Below, piece by piece: positions 49,349 through 60,734 of a DNA stretch of 64,000 bases. This DNA comes from Penelope pileata (Eukaryota; Chordata; Aves; Galliformes; Cracidae). The stretch lies in NCBI GenBank assembly GCA_013396635.1, contig WBMW01000582.1:536-64535 (forward strand), read 5' to 3'. Position 1 is the first letter of the stretch. Each line of letters begins with the position of its first letter. The position numbers and the translations under genes are program-made. Below the pieces are notes generated by a model, which saw only the letters and a list, made by a program, of their open reading frames with translations, did no database searches and had not been told where the DNA came from.

Positions 49349-52235
49349 CTCGCTCTGGGGACAGGGGCCAGTCCTTTTCACTGCAAGACTAGAAATTCAG
49401 AGTCTAGCAGTGTGGTATCTATCATTGACAACAGAATACTCTGTGAGGCAAATACAAGAGAAAAAGAGAGAAGAGGAGATTACTGCATTCACCAGTGAGA
49501 TGCCTCTAACTCTGCAAGATGAATGCATAGCAACGCTATGGAGGAAGTAAGAGAACACTCCAAACCTAGTACAGTGAATAAAATAGAGATACAATGAGCT
49601 GTTGTCCAGATTTCCAAACACAATCCTCTTTCACTCTCTCAAGCTTACTGCTGTTTGCCATTAGATTTTTGATTTTCAAATAACTCAGCAACTAAACAGG
49701 TGGAAAAAGTCAAACTCTGCCAAGCTTGGCTGGCCAGGAAGCTGTTGAAACCATGAGGTTCCCATTCAGAACAAGGTCTTTGTGACAGCATGAGCTCACT
49801 CTGAATAGCTGTGTTCAGCGATGTGCATGTTAATGAATGCATTGTTCATTGTTATCACAGAACGTTACTCAGTGTTTCATACAAACATTAATAAAGCTTT
49901 TTTTGTTGTTTTTTGTTTTTTTGTCTTTTTTTTAAAAACTTTTTTTCCCCACTGTAAATTTAAAACAAAAGTTACTTTTATATTTGCCTTATTCTTGTCA
50001 CTGCTTCTTACTAGCTCTTAAGAAAGTGGTTCAAGGCCAATTCTCTGGCTATTCCCAAATCCCAATTTCATTTATTGTTTACAATATATATCAATTTCCA
50101 CTGCTTTTGTGCTCTGAATCTAAACCTCAATCCTTTTGATCCACAGGCCTCTCAAATTCCAGCTGTGTGCTGCAGTTTAATCAGGCTAGTTCTCAACTAC
50201 AAAAAAAAGTTGTTCCTTCCCCATGAACGTCATCATTCTTATTTTTCTTTGAAAGACTGAGAAATATCATTAATGTTATTAATCATTACTGTACTTATAT
50301 GTAAACACTGCACGCATACACACTCCAAATCAACTTAGCTTTCTAAAAGGCCAAAGCATTTTCCAAATGTGCCCTACTTTTCATGAAATTCCTTAGTTCT
50401 GAGATTAGACATGAAACTGATTTTGCCTACAGCTACTCGAAAAAATAAATCCAATCTCTAAATCAGAGAGAAGTTTCTCACCAGAATAATAGTATTTTAA
50501 ACTTTGCCTAACTTTTGAGCAAACTATACACACACTGAATGTTTAAACTAAAGTATTTCAGAGGCAGGTTTGCCAGAATAATGAATGGGTTTGAAACAGT
50601 TGTAGCTTTAATGGTTATTGAGGACTAACATTAGTTATAACTGTTTCTTAAAGTTTCTTACTGTACAAGAGAATAAATTTCAGGCTCACTAAAATAACAA
50701 TTTTGGAAAATGCTAAAAGTTGTGTAGTATTTCTTTTTATGTTTAAGTATGTTAACATGCATGTTTTTCTGTTGGGGTGATGCTCTTTTCTTAAACTTTT
50801 ATACAATTATTTGATTCTTCCCTTTTGTCTCTTGTGATCATCTACATAAAATTATTTCAATATGTTTGCAAAACTAAATAAAATTACAACAATATTATTC
50901 CAAGGTGTTGGACATAAGTCACAAAACAAAAATAATAGGCAAAGAATAGGTCCTGTTAACCATCCTATATGTGAAAGGCACCTGGTGCTTAGCTCATGCA
51001 TCTGCTTAAAAATATTTAGCGCTAAGACCCTTCTGAACACCTTCTTAGCAATGGCCTGCAGTCATTCAGCTGTGTCAGATCTATCTGAGGTGTTTCACAG
51101 GATTGTTTCCCTTTCAGACTGGGATTTTTAGTATCATTCTCTTACACATACATATGTTAGCCTACTCACAAGATATCTTAAAACCAGTATATCATAATGG
51201 GACATACTCAAGTAAAAAGATTAAGCTATCTTTTACTGCTGACCTTTGTTTTGTTTTTATATATATCTATGCATTTATTTATTTTATTTTATTGTTGTGT
51301 TTTCGCCCCCCTCTCCCCGATTGCTTTTGTTTTGCAAGGTGGTTAAATAATTTGATTAATTTTTTTTTTCCCTATTTCTAAACGAGAAAGGTCCCATGGC
51401 ATTAAAAGAAAATAATTCTGGTTTTAAACTGTCTGCAGTACAGTTACACCTCCTAAACCTATGTAAGTCATGGTGTTACTGAGCTAGCATACTTCCTTTT
51501 AAGCACAGTGTAACTCAGTAACTTTTGGGGATTGTTAAGGGAAAAGAATTTCCTGATGCTCTGATAGAGAACCAACATTTTCCTTCTCCAATACTATAAA
51601 TATTGCATGGACTTCTCAGAGAAATATCCAAGAACAGTATAAAAGACAATAGTCTCCAGTAAATATTATCATTAAAGAGATTAATTCTATATGGGAACAG
51701 AAACTACAATGCATTGCTGATGTCAGTCATATCTATGGAAAACAGCAATTAAGGAAAGAAAAGTGGGAAAAGTAAAATAAACAAAATCATGTAACCTTTA
51801 ACATTATACCTTTAGGATTTAAAGATGTTCTCTTTCTGCAGATGCTAATGTGACAGAAATGATCTACTCAGTCTTTGCCCAACAAGGTAGTTTTCTCTTA
51901 GAACTACCATAAGAACTAAGAATGCTATTAAAATCTTCAGAGTGAGAATTCATATGGAATCTAGTTTTAAAAGAAAGTCTTAATATAAGTCCATCGTGAA
52001 GAATGAAAAGTACAATGTTTCCACAAAAGTAGATGTACTGGAACAGTATAGTATACAACGCAATATTGACCTCACATACAGTGACAAAAATTCAGAATCT
52101 TTCCAGGAAAATCAAGATTGTTACACACACTCATTGGTGCATTAATGCAAATGAGTCGTGAATCGGGACAACTGCAGATGATATCTGTACTTTGACACTA
52201 GACAGTCTTCATTTATAGACAGAATCACAAGTGTC
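49349..52235. other. Unique AT-rich noncoding DNA
   Basis: No gene or recognised repeat. T-rich low-complexity tracts occur at 49887-49948 and TATTTA/TTTTA-type sequence at 51250-51300. Open frames of 60-92 codons are chance-like. Confidence 0.55.
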
Positions 52236-52330
52236 ATTCATAGAATCATACAATAGCTTGGGTTGGAAGTGACCTTCAAGATACCTAGTTCTAACCTGCC
52301 CGCTGTGGGCAGAGTTATCAACCACTAGAT
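52236..52330 (-). mobile_element. CR1 3'-end fragment, - strand
   Basis: The + strand reads TCATAGAATCATACAATAGC, then TTGGGTTGGAAGTGACCTTC, then a GTTCTAACCTGCCCGCTGTG segment and ACCACTAGATCA. This is the order of the CR1 3' untranslated region in reverse complement, also seen at 39444. Only about 95 bases are kept. Confidence 0.8.
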
Positions 52331-52332
52331 CA

Positions 52333-52430
52333 AAAAGGGACCTCAGGAGGTCATTTAGTCTAACCCCTGCTCCAAGCAGAGTCAAAATTCAATTCAGACT
52401 ATATGGACTGGTCATAAATTTGTCAAACCC
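52333..52430 (-). mobile_element. Second CR1 3'-end fragment, other subfamily
   Basis: Directly after the first fragment, a new CR1-like start appears: GGGACCTCAGGAGGTCATTT followed by AGTCTAACCCCTGCTCCAAG and CAGAGTCAAAATTCAATTC. This belongs to a different type of CR1 3' end than the fragment before it. The first fragment therefore landed at or within the tail of the second, or the two were joined by a deletion. The right edge fades at about 52430. Confidence 0.6.
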
Positions 52431-52794
52431 TCTGTGCCACTCAATCATGATAGTTTGACTATTTTTGACTTTGAGGTAAACAAGGAAACAAAACTTTTTG
52501 TGTCAAAGAAAATTAAGTAAATTCTTAGATTACCTTTGACATGCCCAGATAGTTAAAAGATTTCTGTACTGTTGGTAATTTCCATGCTGAATAGAAAAGC
52601 AAAGAGGAGTTCTGTTGTTTCAAAACAAAATAACCTTTTCACCACTCACAGCAAATTTCTCCTCTAAGTCTTTTTATTTCTTCTTTCCTAGTCTGCAGGT
52701 TTAATTTCTTTCTGTGGTTAGTTAACCTATTCACCTCAGCACTTACATGACTCAACAGTAATAGTAGCTGAGTACCTCAACTATAGATGAATTT
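52431..52794. other. Unique AT-rich noncoding DNA
   Basis: I see no gene or repeat in this short stretch between CR1 fragments and the MIR. Confidence 0.55.
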
Positions 52795-52955
52795 ATTCTC
52801 ATAATTTTATTGAGGGATACAGAAATATTATTATCCACATTTAGAAGCAGAGAACAAGACAAGGACAGATTAACAGATTTGTCCAAGGTCATTCAAGAGC
52901 TAGGAACAAAGTTACATCTCTTCAGTAGCCAGTCTAATGCTTACATCCTTAACCT
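52795..52955 (-). mobile_element. MIR-type SINE, - strand
   Basis: This is the best MIR match in the window. On the + strand, in the order of the MIR reverse complement, there is TTTATTGAGGGATACAGAAA, ATTATTATCCACATTT, a degraded 'gaggaaactgaggca' segment, CAGATTTGTCCAAGGTCATT, CAAGAGCTAGGAACAAAG and finally TAATGCTTACATCCTTAACC. The tRNA-derived end, the core and the L2-like end are thus all represented. The 103-codon frame that crosses it (52810-53121) is a by-product. Confidence 0.75.
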
Positions 52956-53649
52956 TCTTCTCTTTTTTTTAAAAACAATTCAGTTCTCTATTTTTTCTTT
53001 ATATTCACCTCAACAGCATCTTTATCTTTCTTTCCATCTGAAGAGTAATATGCCCTTTTTTGAGCTTCCTGACATCTTTCCTTGCCAATTTGCAGAATAT
53101 CATCTTTTGTTGCCTTTGTAATTGTTTCACTTTCAGAGAGTAAGAACCCAATCTCCTTTTCCCTATTTCTCTATCATAATTTTCCTTTATCTGTAAAGTT
53201 CCATTCTGTCTCCACATTCCACAGAAAACACTGAATCACCTTCTGATTATCACATTCTTGGGATATAGTATTAAAGGGCACATCATGTATTCTGTCACTT
53301 TAGTTTGTAATTCACAGTAGTACCAAAACTATCGCCACAAATTACACTGCAGTCTACACTGTGACTACAACTGGCTTAAAACGTTTGGCTGTGAATTCAA
53401 GGCAGCTCAAGTACACCCATTAAAAGCGGCACAGAAACAGCCAGGAGAGTCAACAGTTTTAGCAGCTTTACTCACCAGTATGTAGCTTTTTACCGCAATC
53501 TCTGGTGTGGTGGACTTTGAGCTGACAGATCTTACACTTTTATTTTCAGATTGCTACATGGAAACTATAGCTACCTTAGAGGACTATCACTCGCGACTAC
53601 TCACTTTTAAAAGGGTATCACACACTTGGCAACTTCCAGCAACTTTAGT
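52956..53649. other. Unique noncoding DNA before the large CR1
   Basis: No gene was recognised. A C/T-rich stretch lies at 52960-53220. The segment 53500-53649 may belong to the CR1 region between ORF1 and ORF2, but I could not align it with confidence. Confidence 0.45.
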
Positions 53650-53679
53650 CAGAAGGAGATGTAAGATCAGCCATGTCAA

Positions 53680-54522
53680 AGTCTACTCTACACCAATGCA
53701 CACAGAATGGGAAATAAGCAGGAGGAGCTTAGCTGAGGGCTACAAGATTTTTAGAAGGGATAAGTAAGGAAAGAGGGGTGGGGAAGTTGCCATCTATGTT
53801 AAGAGGTGGTTAGATTGTGAAGAGCTATCTCTGAGAAACAGCCATGACCAGGTTGAGAGCTTGTGGGTTAAAACTAGGGATCAGACTAGTAAAGGACATC
53901 TGGTGGTCAGGGTATAACTACAGGCTGCCTGACCAAGGGAACATGTGGATGAGGCCTTCTTGCTTCAGCTGCAAGAGTCATCATGCTCTCAGGCTCTCAT
54001 CCTGATGGGGGATTTCAACCACTCGAATGCTGGGAAAACAATACAGCAAGCTGTAAGCAATCCAGAAGACTCCTGGAGTGCATTGAGGATAACTTCCTGG
54101 TCCAGGTATTAGAGAGATCAGCCAGAGGTAAAACATTACTGGACCCAGTGCTCACCAATGTGGAGGGGATCATTAAAGAGGTTAAGATCAAAGGCAGTCT
54201 CGGCTGTAATGATCATGCCCCCATTGAATTTGTGATCTCGAGAAATATGGGCCTAGCAAAGAGCAGAGTCAGGACTCCAAACTTCACGAGAGTGAACTTC
54301 CAGCTGTTTAAGGAATTACTGGATGAGATCCCCTGGGAAACTGTCCTTAGGAATGTAGGAACAGAACGGAACTGGCAGCTCTTTAAGGACACCTTTCTAA
54401 GAGCAGGAGAGCTCTCCATCCCACAGCATAAGAAATCAAGCAGAGGAGGCAGAAAAAAAGCATGGCTGAGCAAGGACCTGCTGATCAAACGGAGGGAAAA
54501 GAAGGAAATGTACAAGCAGTAA
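53680..54522 (+). pseudogene. CR1 ORF2 endonuclease remnant
   Basis: This is an apurinic/apyrimidinic-type endonuclease, which nicks the target DNA so that reverse transcription can start. The first block YTNAHRMGNKQEEL is followed after seven bases by GYKIFRRDK in another frame, so roughly thirty residues are missing, including the segment that carries the catalytic Glu (ETWW type). The next parts read EELSLRNSHDQVESLW and, in a further frame, LMGDFNHSN (GDFN at 54008-54019). From 54027 the frame changes to SCKQSRRLLECIEDNFLVQV, LLDPVLTNVEGIIKEVK and GSLGCNDHAPIEF, with the Asp-His pair at 54211-54216, and stays open to the stop at 54520. A dead remnant with at least three frame changes. Confidence 0.85.
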
Positions 54523-54534
54523 AAGCAGGGATGA

Positions 54535-56160
54535 GTGGCTTGGGAAGCATATAGGGATGCTGTGCAGACATGCAGAGATGGGATCAGGAAGGCCAAGGCA
54601 CAGATGGAACTGAACGTGGCAAGGGATGTGAAAAATAACAAGAAGAGGTTCTACAGGTACATTGGTCAGAACAGACAGGCAAAGGAGAGTGTAACTCCTC
54701 TGATAAAAGAGAAGGGAGAGCTGGCTTCAACAGATGTGGAGAAGGCTGAAGTACTCAATGAGTTCACTGCCTCAGTCTTCAGTAGCAGTCAAGCTTTCCA
54801 CACTTCACGTCCCTGAACCTCTACGCAAGGCTCAGGGGAGTGAAATCCCACCCACTGTAAGGGCAGAGCAAGTCCAAGATTGACTCACGAGATAGACTGC
54901 ATACAAATCTGTGAGGCAGATGACACCTATCGCAGGGACCTGAAGGAGCTGGCTGATGTGGTTGCCAAGCCACTCTCCATCATATTTGAAAAGTCACGGC
55001 TGTCAGGCAAAGTCCCTGGTGACTGGAAAAAGGGAAACATCACTCCCATTTTCAAGAAAGCTAAGAAGGAAGACCTGGGAAACTACAGGCTGGTGAGCCT
55101 CACCTGTGTGCCTGGGAAAATCATGGAACAGATCCTCCTAGAAGACATGTTAATGCACAAGCAAGACAAGGAGGTGATCGAAGACAGCCAGCATAGCTTC
55201 AGCAAGGGCAGATTGTGCCTGACCTAAACGGTGGCCTTCTATGGAGTGATGGAGTGATGGCACTGGTAGACCAAAAAAGGACAACTGATGCCATCTACCT
55301 GAACTTGTACAAGGCCTTTGACATGGTCCCCTACCACATCCTTATCTTTAAATTGGAAAAATACGGATTTGAAGGCTGGGCTACTCAGTGGGTAAATAAT
55401 TTGTTGGGTGGACACAGCCAGAGGGTTGTCGTGAACGGCTCTACGTCTGGGTGGAGACCAGTCACAAATGATGTCCCCCAGGGGTCTCTCTTGGGACCAG
55501 TGCTCTTCAACATCTTTATCAGAGAGACAGAGAGAGGGATCAAGTGTGCCCTCAGCAATTTTTCTGATGACACCGAGCTGAGTGGTGCAGTTGACACAAT
55601 AGAAGGAAGGGATGCCATCCAGAGGCACTTGGATAGGCTTGAAAAGTGGGCCCACGTGAACTTGATGAGGTTCAACAAGGCCAAGTGCAAGGTGCTGCAC
55701 TTGGGTCGGGGCAATCCCAGATATGTGTACAGACCAGGAGAAGAATTCATTGAAAGCAACTCTGCTGAGAAGGACCTGGGGGTCCTGGTGGCTGAAAAGC
55801 TGGACGTGAGCCAGCAGCATGCACATGTGGCCCAAAAGGCCAACTGTATCCTGGGCTACATCGGAAGAGAGGGGGGCCAGAAAGGAGAGAGAGGTGATTG
55901 TTCCCCTCTACTCTGCCCTTGTGAGGCCCCACCTGGAGTACTGCATTCAGGCCTGGAGACTCCAGCACAAGAAGGTTGCAGAACTCTTGGACCAGGTCCA
56001 GAGGAGGGCTACAAAGATGATCAGAGGGCTGGAGCACCTCTCTTATGAAGAGAGGTTGAGGGAGCTGGACTTGTTTAGCTTGAAGAAGATAAGGCTCTGG
56101 GGAGACCTCACTGTAGCCTTCCAGTACTTGAGTGGAGCTTATAAGAAGGAGGGGGACTGA
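54535..56160 (+). pseudogene. CR1 ORF2 reverse transcriptase remnant
   Basis: Consecutive open pieces represent one broken protein. 54535-54816 holds the linker (AWEAYRDAVQTCRDGIRKAK, VARDVKNNKKRFYRYI). 54880-55227 holds the fingers (LKELADVVAKPLSIIFEKS, VPGDWKKGNITPIFKKAKK, VPGKIMEQILLEDML). 55215-56048 holds the palm with IYLNLYKAFDMVPYHILI, VPQGSLLGPVLFNIF and the catalytic box. That box reads FSDD (55560-55571) where the other copies have FADD, so the residue before the two aspartates has changed. After about 55860 the frame shifts to the one ending at 56160 (VPLYSALVRPHLEYCIQAW, RRATKMIRGLEHLSY). The stop at 55227 and these shifts prevent function. Confidence 0.88.
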
Positions 56161-57869
56161 CTTTTTACACGGTCTGATAGTGATAGGGCAAGGGAGAACG
56201 GCTTTACACTAAAAGAGGGGAGATTTAGGTTAGAAGTTAGAAAGAAATTCTTTACCTAAGCCATTCTATGATGGGCTCCAAACAGTTCTCTGTTCCAGCA
56301 TTTTCTGTGGAATAATCAGTGTGGAAAACGGCATGCTAATGACAATTCACTTCCATAGCCCTTGCTCACAAGTCCCTCTGAATATTCCCCAAGCTAGGCA
56401 ACATAAACATTGAAACATTAAGAGAAAAAAAATACCCTGGGAAAATGCAAGAAGAAGGCAACACTCGTTTGTGATTATTTACTACATTGCACACAGACAA
56501 CTCAAGGTTCTGCTTGCCTACCACAATGAATTCAGGTCAGACTGAACAGAAACACAAGAGAACACGGAAATGAGATCTGGTAAAAGCAAAGAAAAAAAAT
56601 GAAAAACAATGTTGATGTGATAAGCAAAATACTTCATAGGACAGCCAACATAAAATCCATCTTTCTCTGAAGACTGTAGTCTTCTGGATTCTGTCTTGTA
56701 ATTATATTCCTAAAACATAAAAATCTTATATCTTACATTGTCGATTCAAAATTTCATATCTTCTATTCCTAGCATTATGATGATTTATATTTGAGAAACA
56801 TCTGTCCAAGTATTCCTACTCAACATGCAGTCCACACCACCGCCTTATTCTTCCTCAAGGAAGTCATTACTTCTACTTTCTTTCCTCACTTGAGTGCAGA
56901 ACACGAAGGCCACCAACACTTCAGAAGAAACATACAGCCTAAGTTTTTTGCCCTTGGGGAGCTGGAATTATTTTCTCTCCGCTTTTTAATATCCAACATA
57001 CATGGGAGCTCAATGGTTCCTGATAGAATTACTGTGTAAATCACAGACAGTCAAATGAAGGTTTGAAGAAGGCCTTTAAACTATCTTTTGTTTTATATTG
57101 CTATGAAAGCTTATTTTTATTTCAGTTTACTTGATCACCACTCTTCATACAAATGCTAGAATATTACTACTACTTGTACACTACCCACTTCAGTGATCAA
57201 TCTGACCAAATACTGTATGCTACATCTAAGCTGTATAAATACAACTGAACAAGACAAGTATTTTTTCCTTAACACTGCAACTCTTCTTTCAAGTCTCTCT
57301 CTTTTGTTCTTGAAACTCTTACAGCACATAATCAAGTGAAATCAATGGGATTTAATTTTAAGTGATATAAATATTGCTTACTGACAGGTATTCTATTTAA
57401 AATAGAATCAAGTACAGCTAGAATAGTTTGAGTACTAGAGCTATTATTCTTTTACATATAATAAGGGCATCCATCAATCTAGGTTTGTTAATTTAGAAGA
57501 AGATATTCAGAATTTTATAATTAAGTTATTATTATAGTTAAAGTCCAGTGTACATAAAAAGATATAAATTTGCAGTGGCTGAAAATCAATGTAAGTCTTC
57601 ACACTGGGGAAGCTAAAGCCAACCCAGTAGATGACTTGGAGGGTAATGAAACAGTAGAGAAGGTAGTAAAAAGCAAGAGCTCTTGTGAAAAGTTCAAATT
57701 CACTGCCTTCGAAAATCTTACAGAGCCAACTAGTTTGAAATATATGCAACTAGCCTAATGCCTGCAATAGGCTTACTCACATGTTTAATCAACTGTGTTC
57801 ACCTTGGGAGAGTTGGATCCAAAAATAATAGGGATGCTCCATATTTCTTATTTGGACCTTAACTAGACC

Positions 57870-57913
57870 AAAAAAAAAAAAANCTAAAACAAAAAAAAAA
57901 AAAAAAAAAAAAA
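57870..57913. repeat. Poly-A tract with one undetermined base
   Basis: A13, N at 57883, CTAAAAC, then a run of about 23 A. The N shows that the base could not be resolved. No SINE body precedes it. Confidence 0.9.
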
Positions 57914-58200
57914 CCTTTGAATCCCCTTTCGAGTTGCTGACTACAGGATACAGGATTCAGGTCTCATTTTAGTATAACTAAGAATACTATGTTCCTTTAA
58001 GAAAAAAAATAACAACAGTACTTCTAGTCTATAAAGAACAGATAACTTTTGCCTATTACAGCTTTCTAGGCTAAACTGATTTTTAAAAATCTGTTTCACT
58101 TACCAAACAGTACAGAGCCCTGGCAACAAGCAGCAGACCATCTCCTGTGAGTTATTATAGATTTCAAATCACTTCAACTACCAGCGCCATTTTTGGAGGT

Positions 58201-58230
58201 GTTTTTGTTGTTGTTGTTTTTGTTGTTTTT
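58201..58230. repeat. (GTT)n tract
   Basis: GTTG and TTG units mixed with T5 runs. Simple sequence repeat. Confidence 0.85.
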
Positions 58231-60734
58231 AATTGTCACAAATACTGGATTAATTTGACTAGGATAGCCACTTTACTGGATGACTACTCAGGCTAGGTAG
58301 GTTTCATGTTTCTCTCTGATGCTTATTTTTTATCCAATATTAATATACATTTTTAAACACTTCTTCAGTTAGTGTTTCCCGATAGTAACTAATGCCTTAT
58401 CTGCCACTTTCCATATTCTTCATAACTCTGGTTAAGTCTTTAAAGATGTCTTTTAGAAGCCTCCTAACATAAGATGCCCTGATATTCTGAAATCTCAGAT
58501 ATCATGATAGTTTATCCTTGCTAGAGCATTATGAACAGACAATGTGGATTTTTACACCATCCTTTAGATTAAAAATACCCTCCATAACACTAAGTAAATG
58601 ATAAGGAAAAGCCAGAAGACAAGACATATGCAGTACATGCATTACTGCACACACCAATGAAAAGGCTGCAATATGCATGAAGGCTTTATAAAAGTGAGAC
58701 ACACTCTAGCTTCAGCCTTAGGTTTGCACAGTAACTTGTATTTAAATAATTGGGTTACTACAGTTGGCCAAATATTTTTCTATCTCTGCGATATTCAATA
58801 GAGAACCAATAACAGCAGTAGCTAGAGGCTGCAGGAAAGCCCAATAAAAACACAGGAACTCTTCTTGCCAAGTAAAGTGAAAAGTCATTAGATATACCAT
58901 AACAGTTCTGTTCTTGTTTGCCCTAGAGTTCCCTTATTTTCCTTTGTTATTTATTATTTTGTTTCTTTTAATAAAACTCTGATTATACAGAGTATGCAGC
59001 ACAGCTTCACTGATCACAGAACATTAAAATCAGAACTTTCTGCCAACAGGAGCACTATTACCACTGTACCTGCTAACATTTCGCTTCATGATGGTCAGAC
59101 ACCTACTAAACTAGCAGGATATTATCTCTTACATTGATGTGGCTTCCTTTTAAGGCAACTCATGCATGTAGTGACCTTGTCCAACTCCCATTCAGAATCT
59201 GAAGATGAAAGTACGGAAGCAGGTGTGGCTGTGATCTTAAAAATACCTTACTGTTTTGATAGGCATCTGAAAAGACATTCTTTAAATTTTCTTCAGTTTA
59301 ACAGCAAATACTAAATACCTTCAGTGGCCAAAAGATATCTTCAGCCCTGCAGCACCATACAGGTGGGTACCACTTTCTTCTAAGCCAGGGCTTTTAGTGC
59401 ATGACCATGGAGGATTGTTTTTCTGCACAGATTGCAGACTCGGACCTTAGGAGATCTCATCAAATTACAATCTAAAATCTACATGTGCTCCCATGGCTTT
59501 TCACATTGTCTTTTATACATTTCATTCTAAAATATAAGATAATAATGAAAGTCTAAGCAAACGCAAGGGAGGTTGGGCTGCTAAGCCTGACGTATCAGGA
59601 AAAATCAGAACATTGTAATACTTCTAGCATTTCCCCAAAGTACTCATATACATTCTCTATGGAAATTATTTTTGCACTTCAGAGTCTACTTGTAATAATA
59701 ACACTTGTAATTTCTTTTGTTCAGCTACTGGTCATCCTGTGCTCTCAGTTTCCAACACAAAAGGTCAGAACTGCTTACAACAAGGACTTGGTAATTGAGA
59801 TGAATTTATTTTTCTCTAAGCACGTACTTTACCACCACCCATTTCAAGGAAATAAATTTCTATTCATTTCATTTGCTGAGAGAGACATGAGAATAAAGGT
59901 GTAGGTCTCCAAGCACAGTATGTGATGGTGTAAGTTCTAGCATATAAGATATTACTGCCAGAAGTTTGAATAGATGCATTACACACAAACGGAAAAGTAG
60001 GCCATCTCACAAGTGAGATCTAAAAAACTCATATCACATTATTTTCTCACATATTCTTTATGTGACACTTTTAACAGAAATACTATTTTTAAAATGTATT
60101 AGTTTCTTAGAGAGCTTTAAAAGATTTTATAGGAATGGTATTGCGTACCCTTTAAACAATAAAATCTCAATACAAGTCCAAGACAAACCTCAGAGGAAGG
60201 GGGAAAAAAAACAAAACATGAAAGCACTTAAACTTATCTGAAAACTACCAGATGAAATTTTAATTCGTAAAACCAGAATACCTTTGAAGCACAACGTTTC
60301 AAAACTTTCCAGAGCTACTCTGCAATCTTCCAAGAAAGCTGAGAATTTCCTTCCAGGTTGTAACATAATTTATAACAACTTTGGGCTTTAAGGTAAAATG
60401 CCTTTATCCTGGCAAAGAGCATGCATTTCTGGCCCTCACCAAAGTAACTGATGGGAAGAATGGACTTTTCCTATTAAGCATATCTTAGAACATTTGGAAA
60501 AAAAAAAAATTGTGGATATATGTTATTGGCAGGATATAAATGTGAAGTCACAGGTTACTGTGCTGCAATTAAGAAATTTATCACCAACATTTAATATATA
60601 AGCAATTGTAAGGTTTGAGGTATTGGCATCACAGTGTGATGAAGGTAAAACTTGAGCATTCTGAAGAGAAAACTCGATCTGTTAACCTTGATTTACAGAA
60701 CTATTCTAGGTTTTGATTTTATATTAGGTAAGTT

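Larger units (their letters stand above)
53650..56272 (+). mobile_element. CR1 LINE, longest copy, + strand
   Basis: This copy carries both ORF2 domains. Endonuclease homology begins at about 53680 with YTNAHRMGNKQEEL in one frame (53689-53730). It continues through the GDFN block (54008-54019), the NDHAPIEF block (about 54208) and the linker to the reverse transcriptase (from about 54880), then the C-terminal region and a shortened 3' end with CCATTCTATGAT (56261-56272). Two internal deletions are visible: one in the endonuclease at 53730-53738 and one in the 3' untranslated region near 56254. Frameshifts and stops are spread throughout. About 2.6 kb of the usual 4.5 kb remain. Confidence 0.92.
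56273..60734. other. Unique AT-rich noncoding DNA
   Basis: No gene or recognised repeat family. It contains the A-rich tract with a single N at 57870-57913 and a GTT-rich tract at 58201-58230. The largest open frame (56791-57039, 82 codons) has no domain. Confidence 0.55.

Noticed and set aside
55239..55835. 198-codon open frame on the - strand
   Set aside because: Antisense shadow of the CR1 reverse transcriptase remnant on the + strand.
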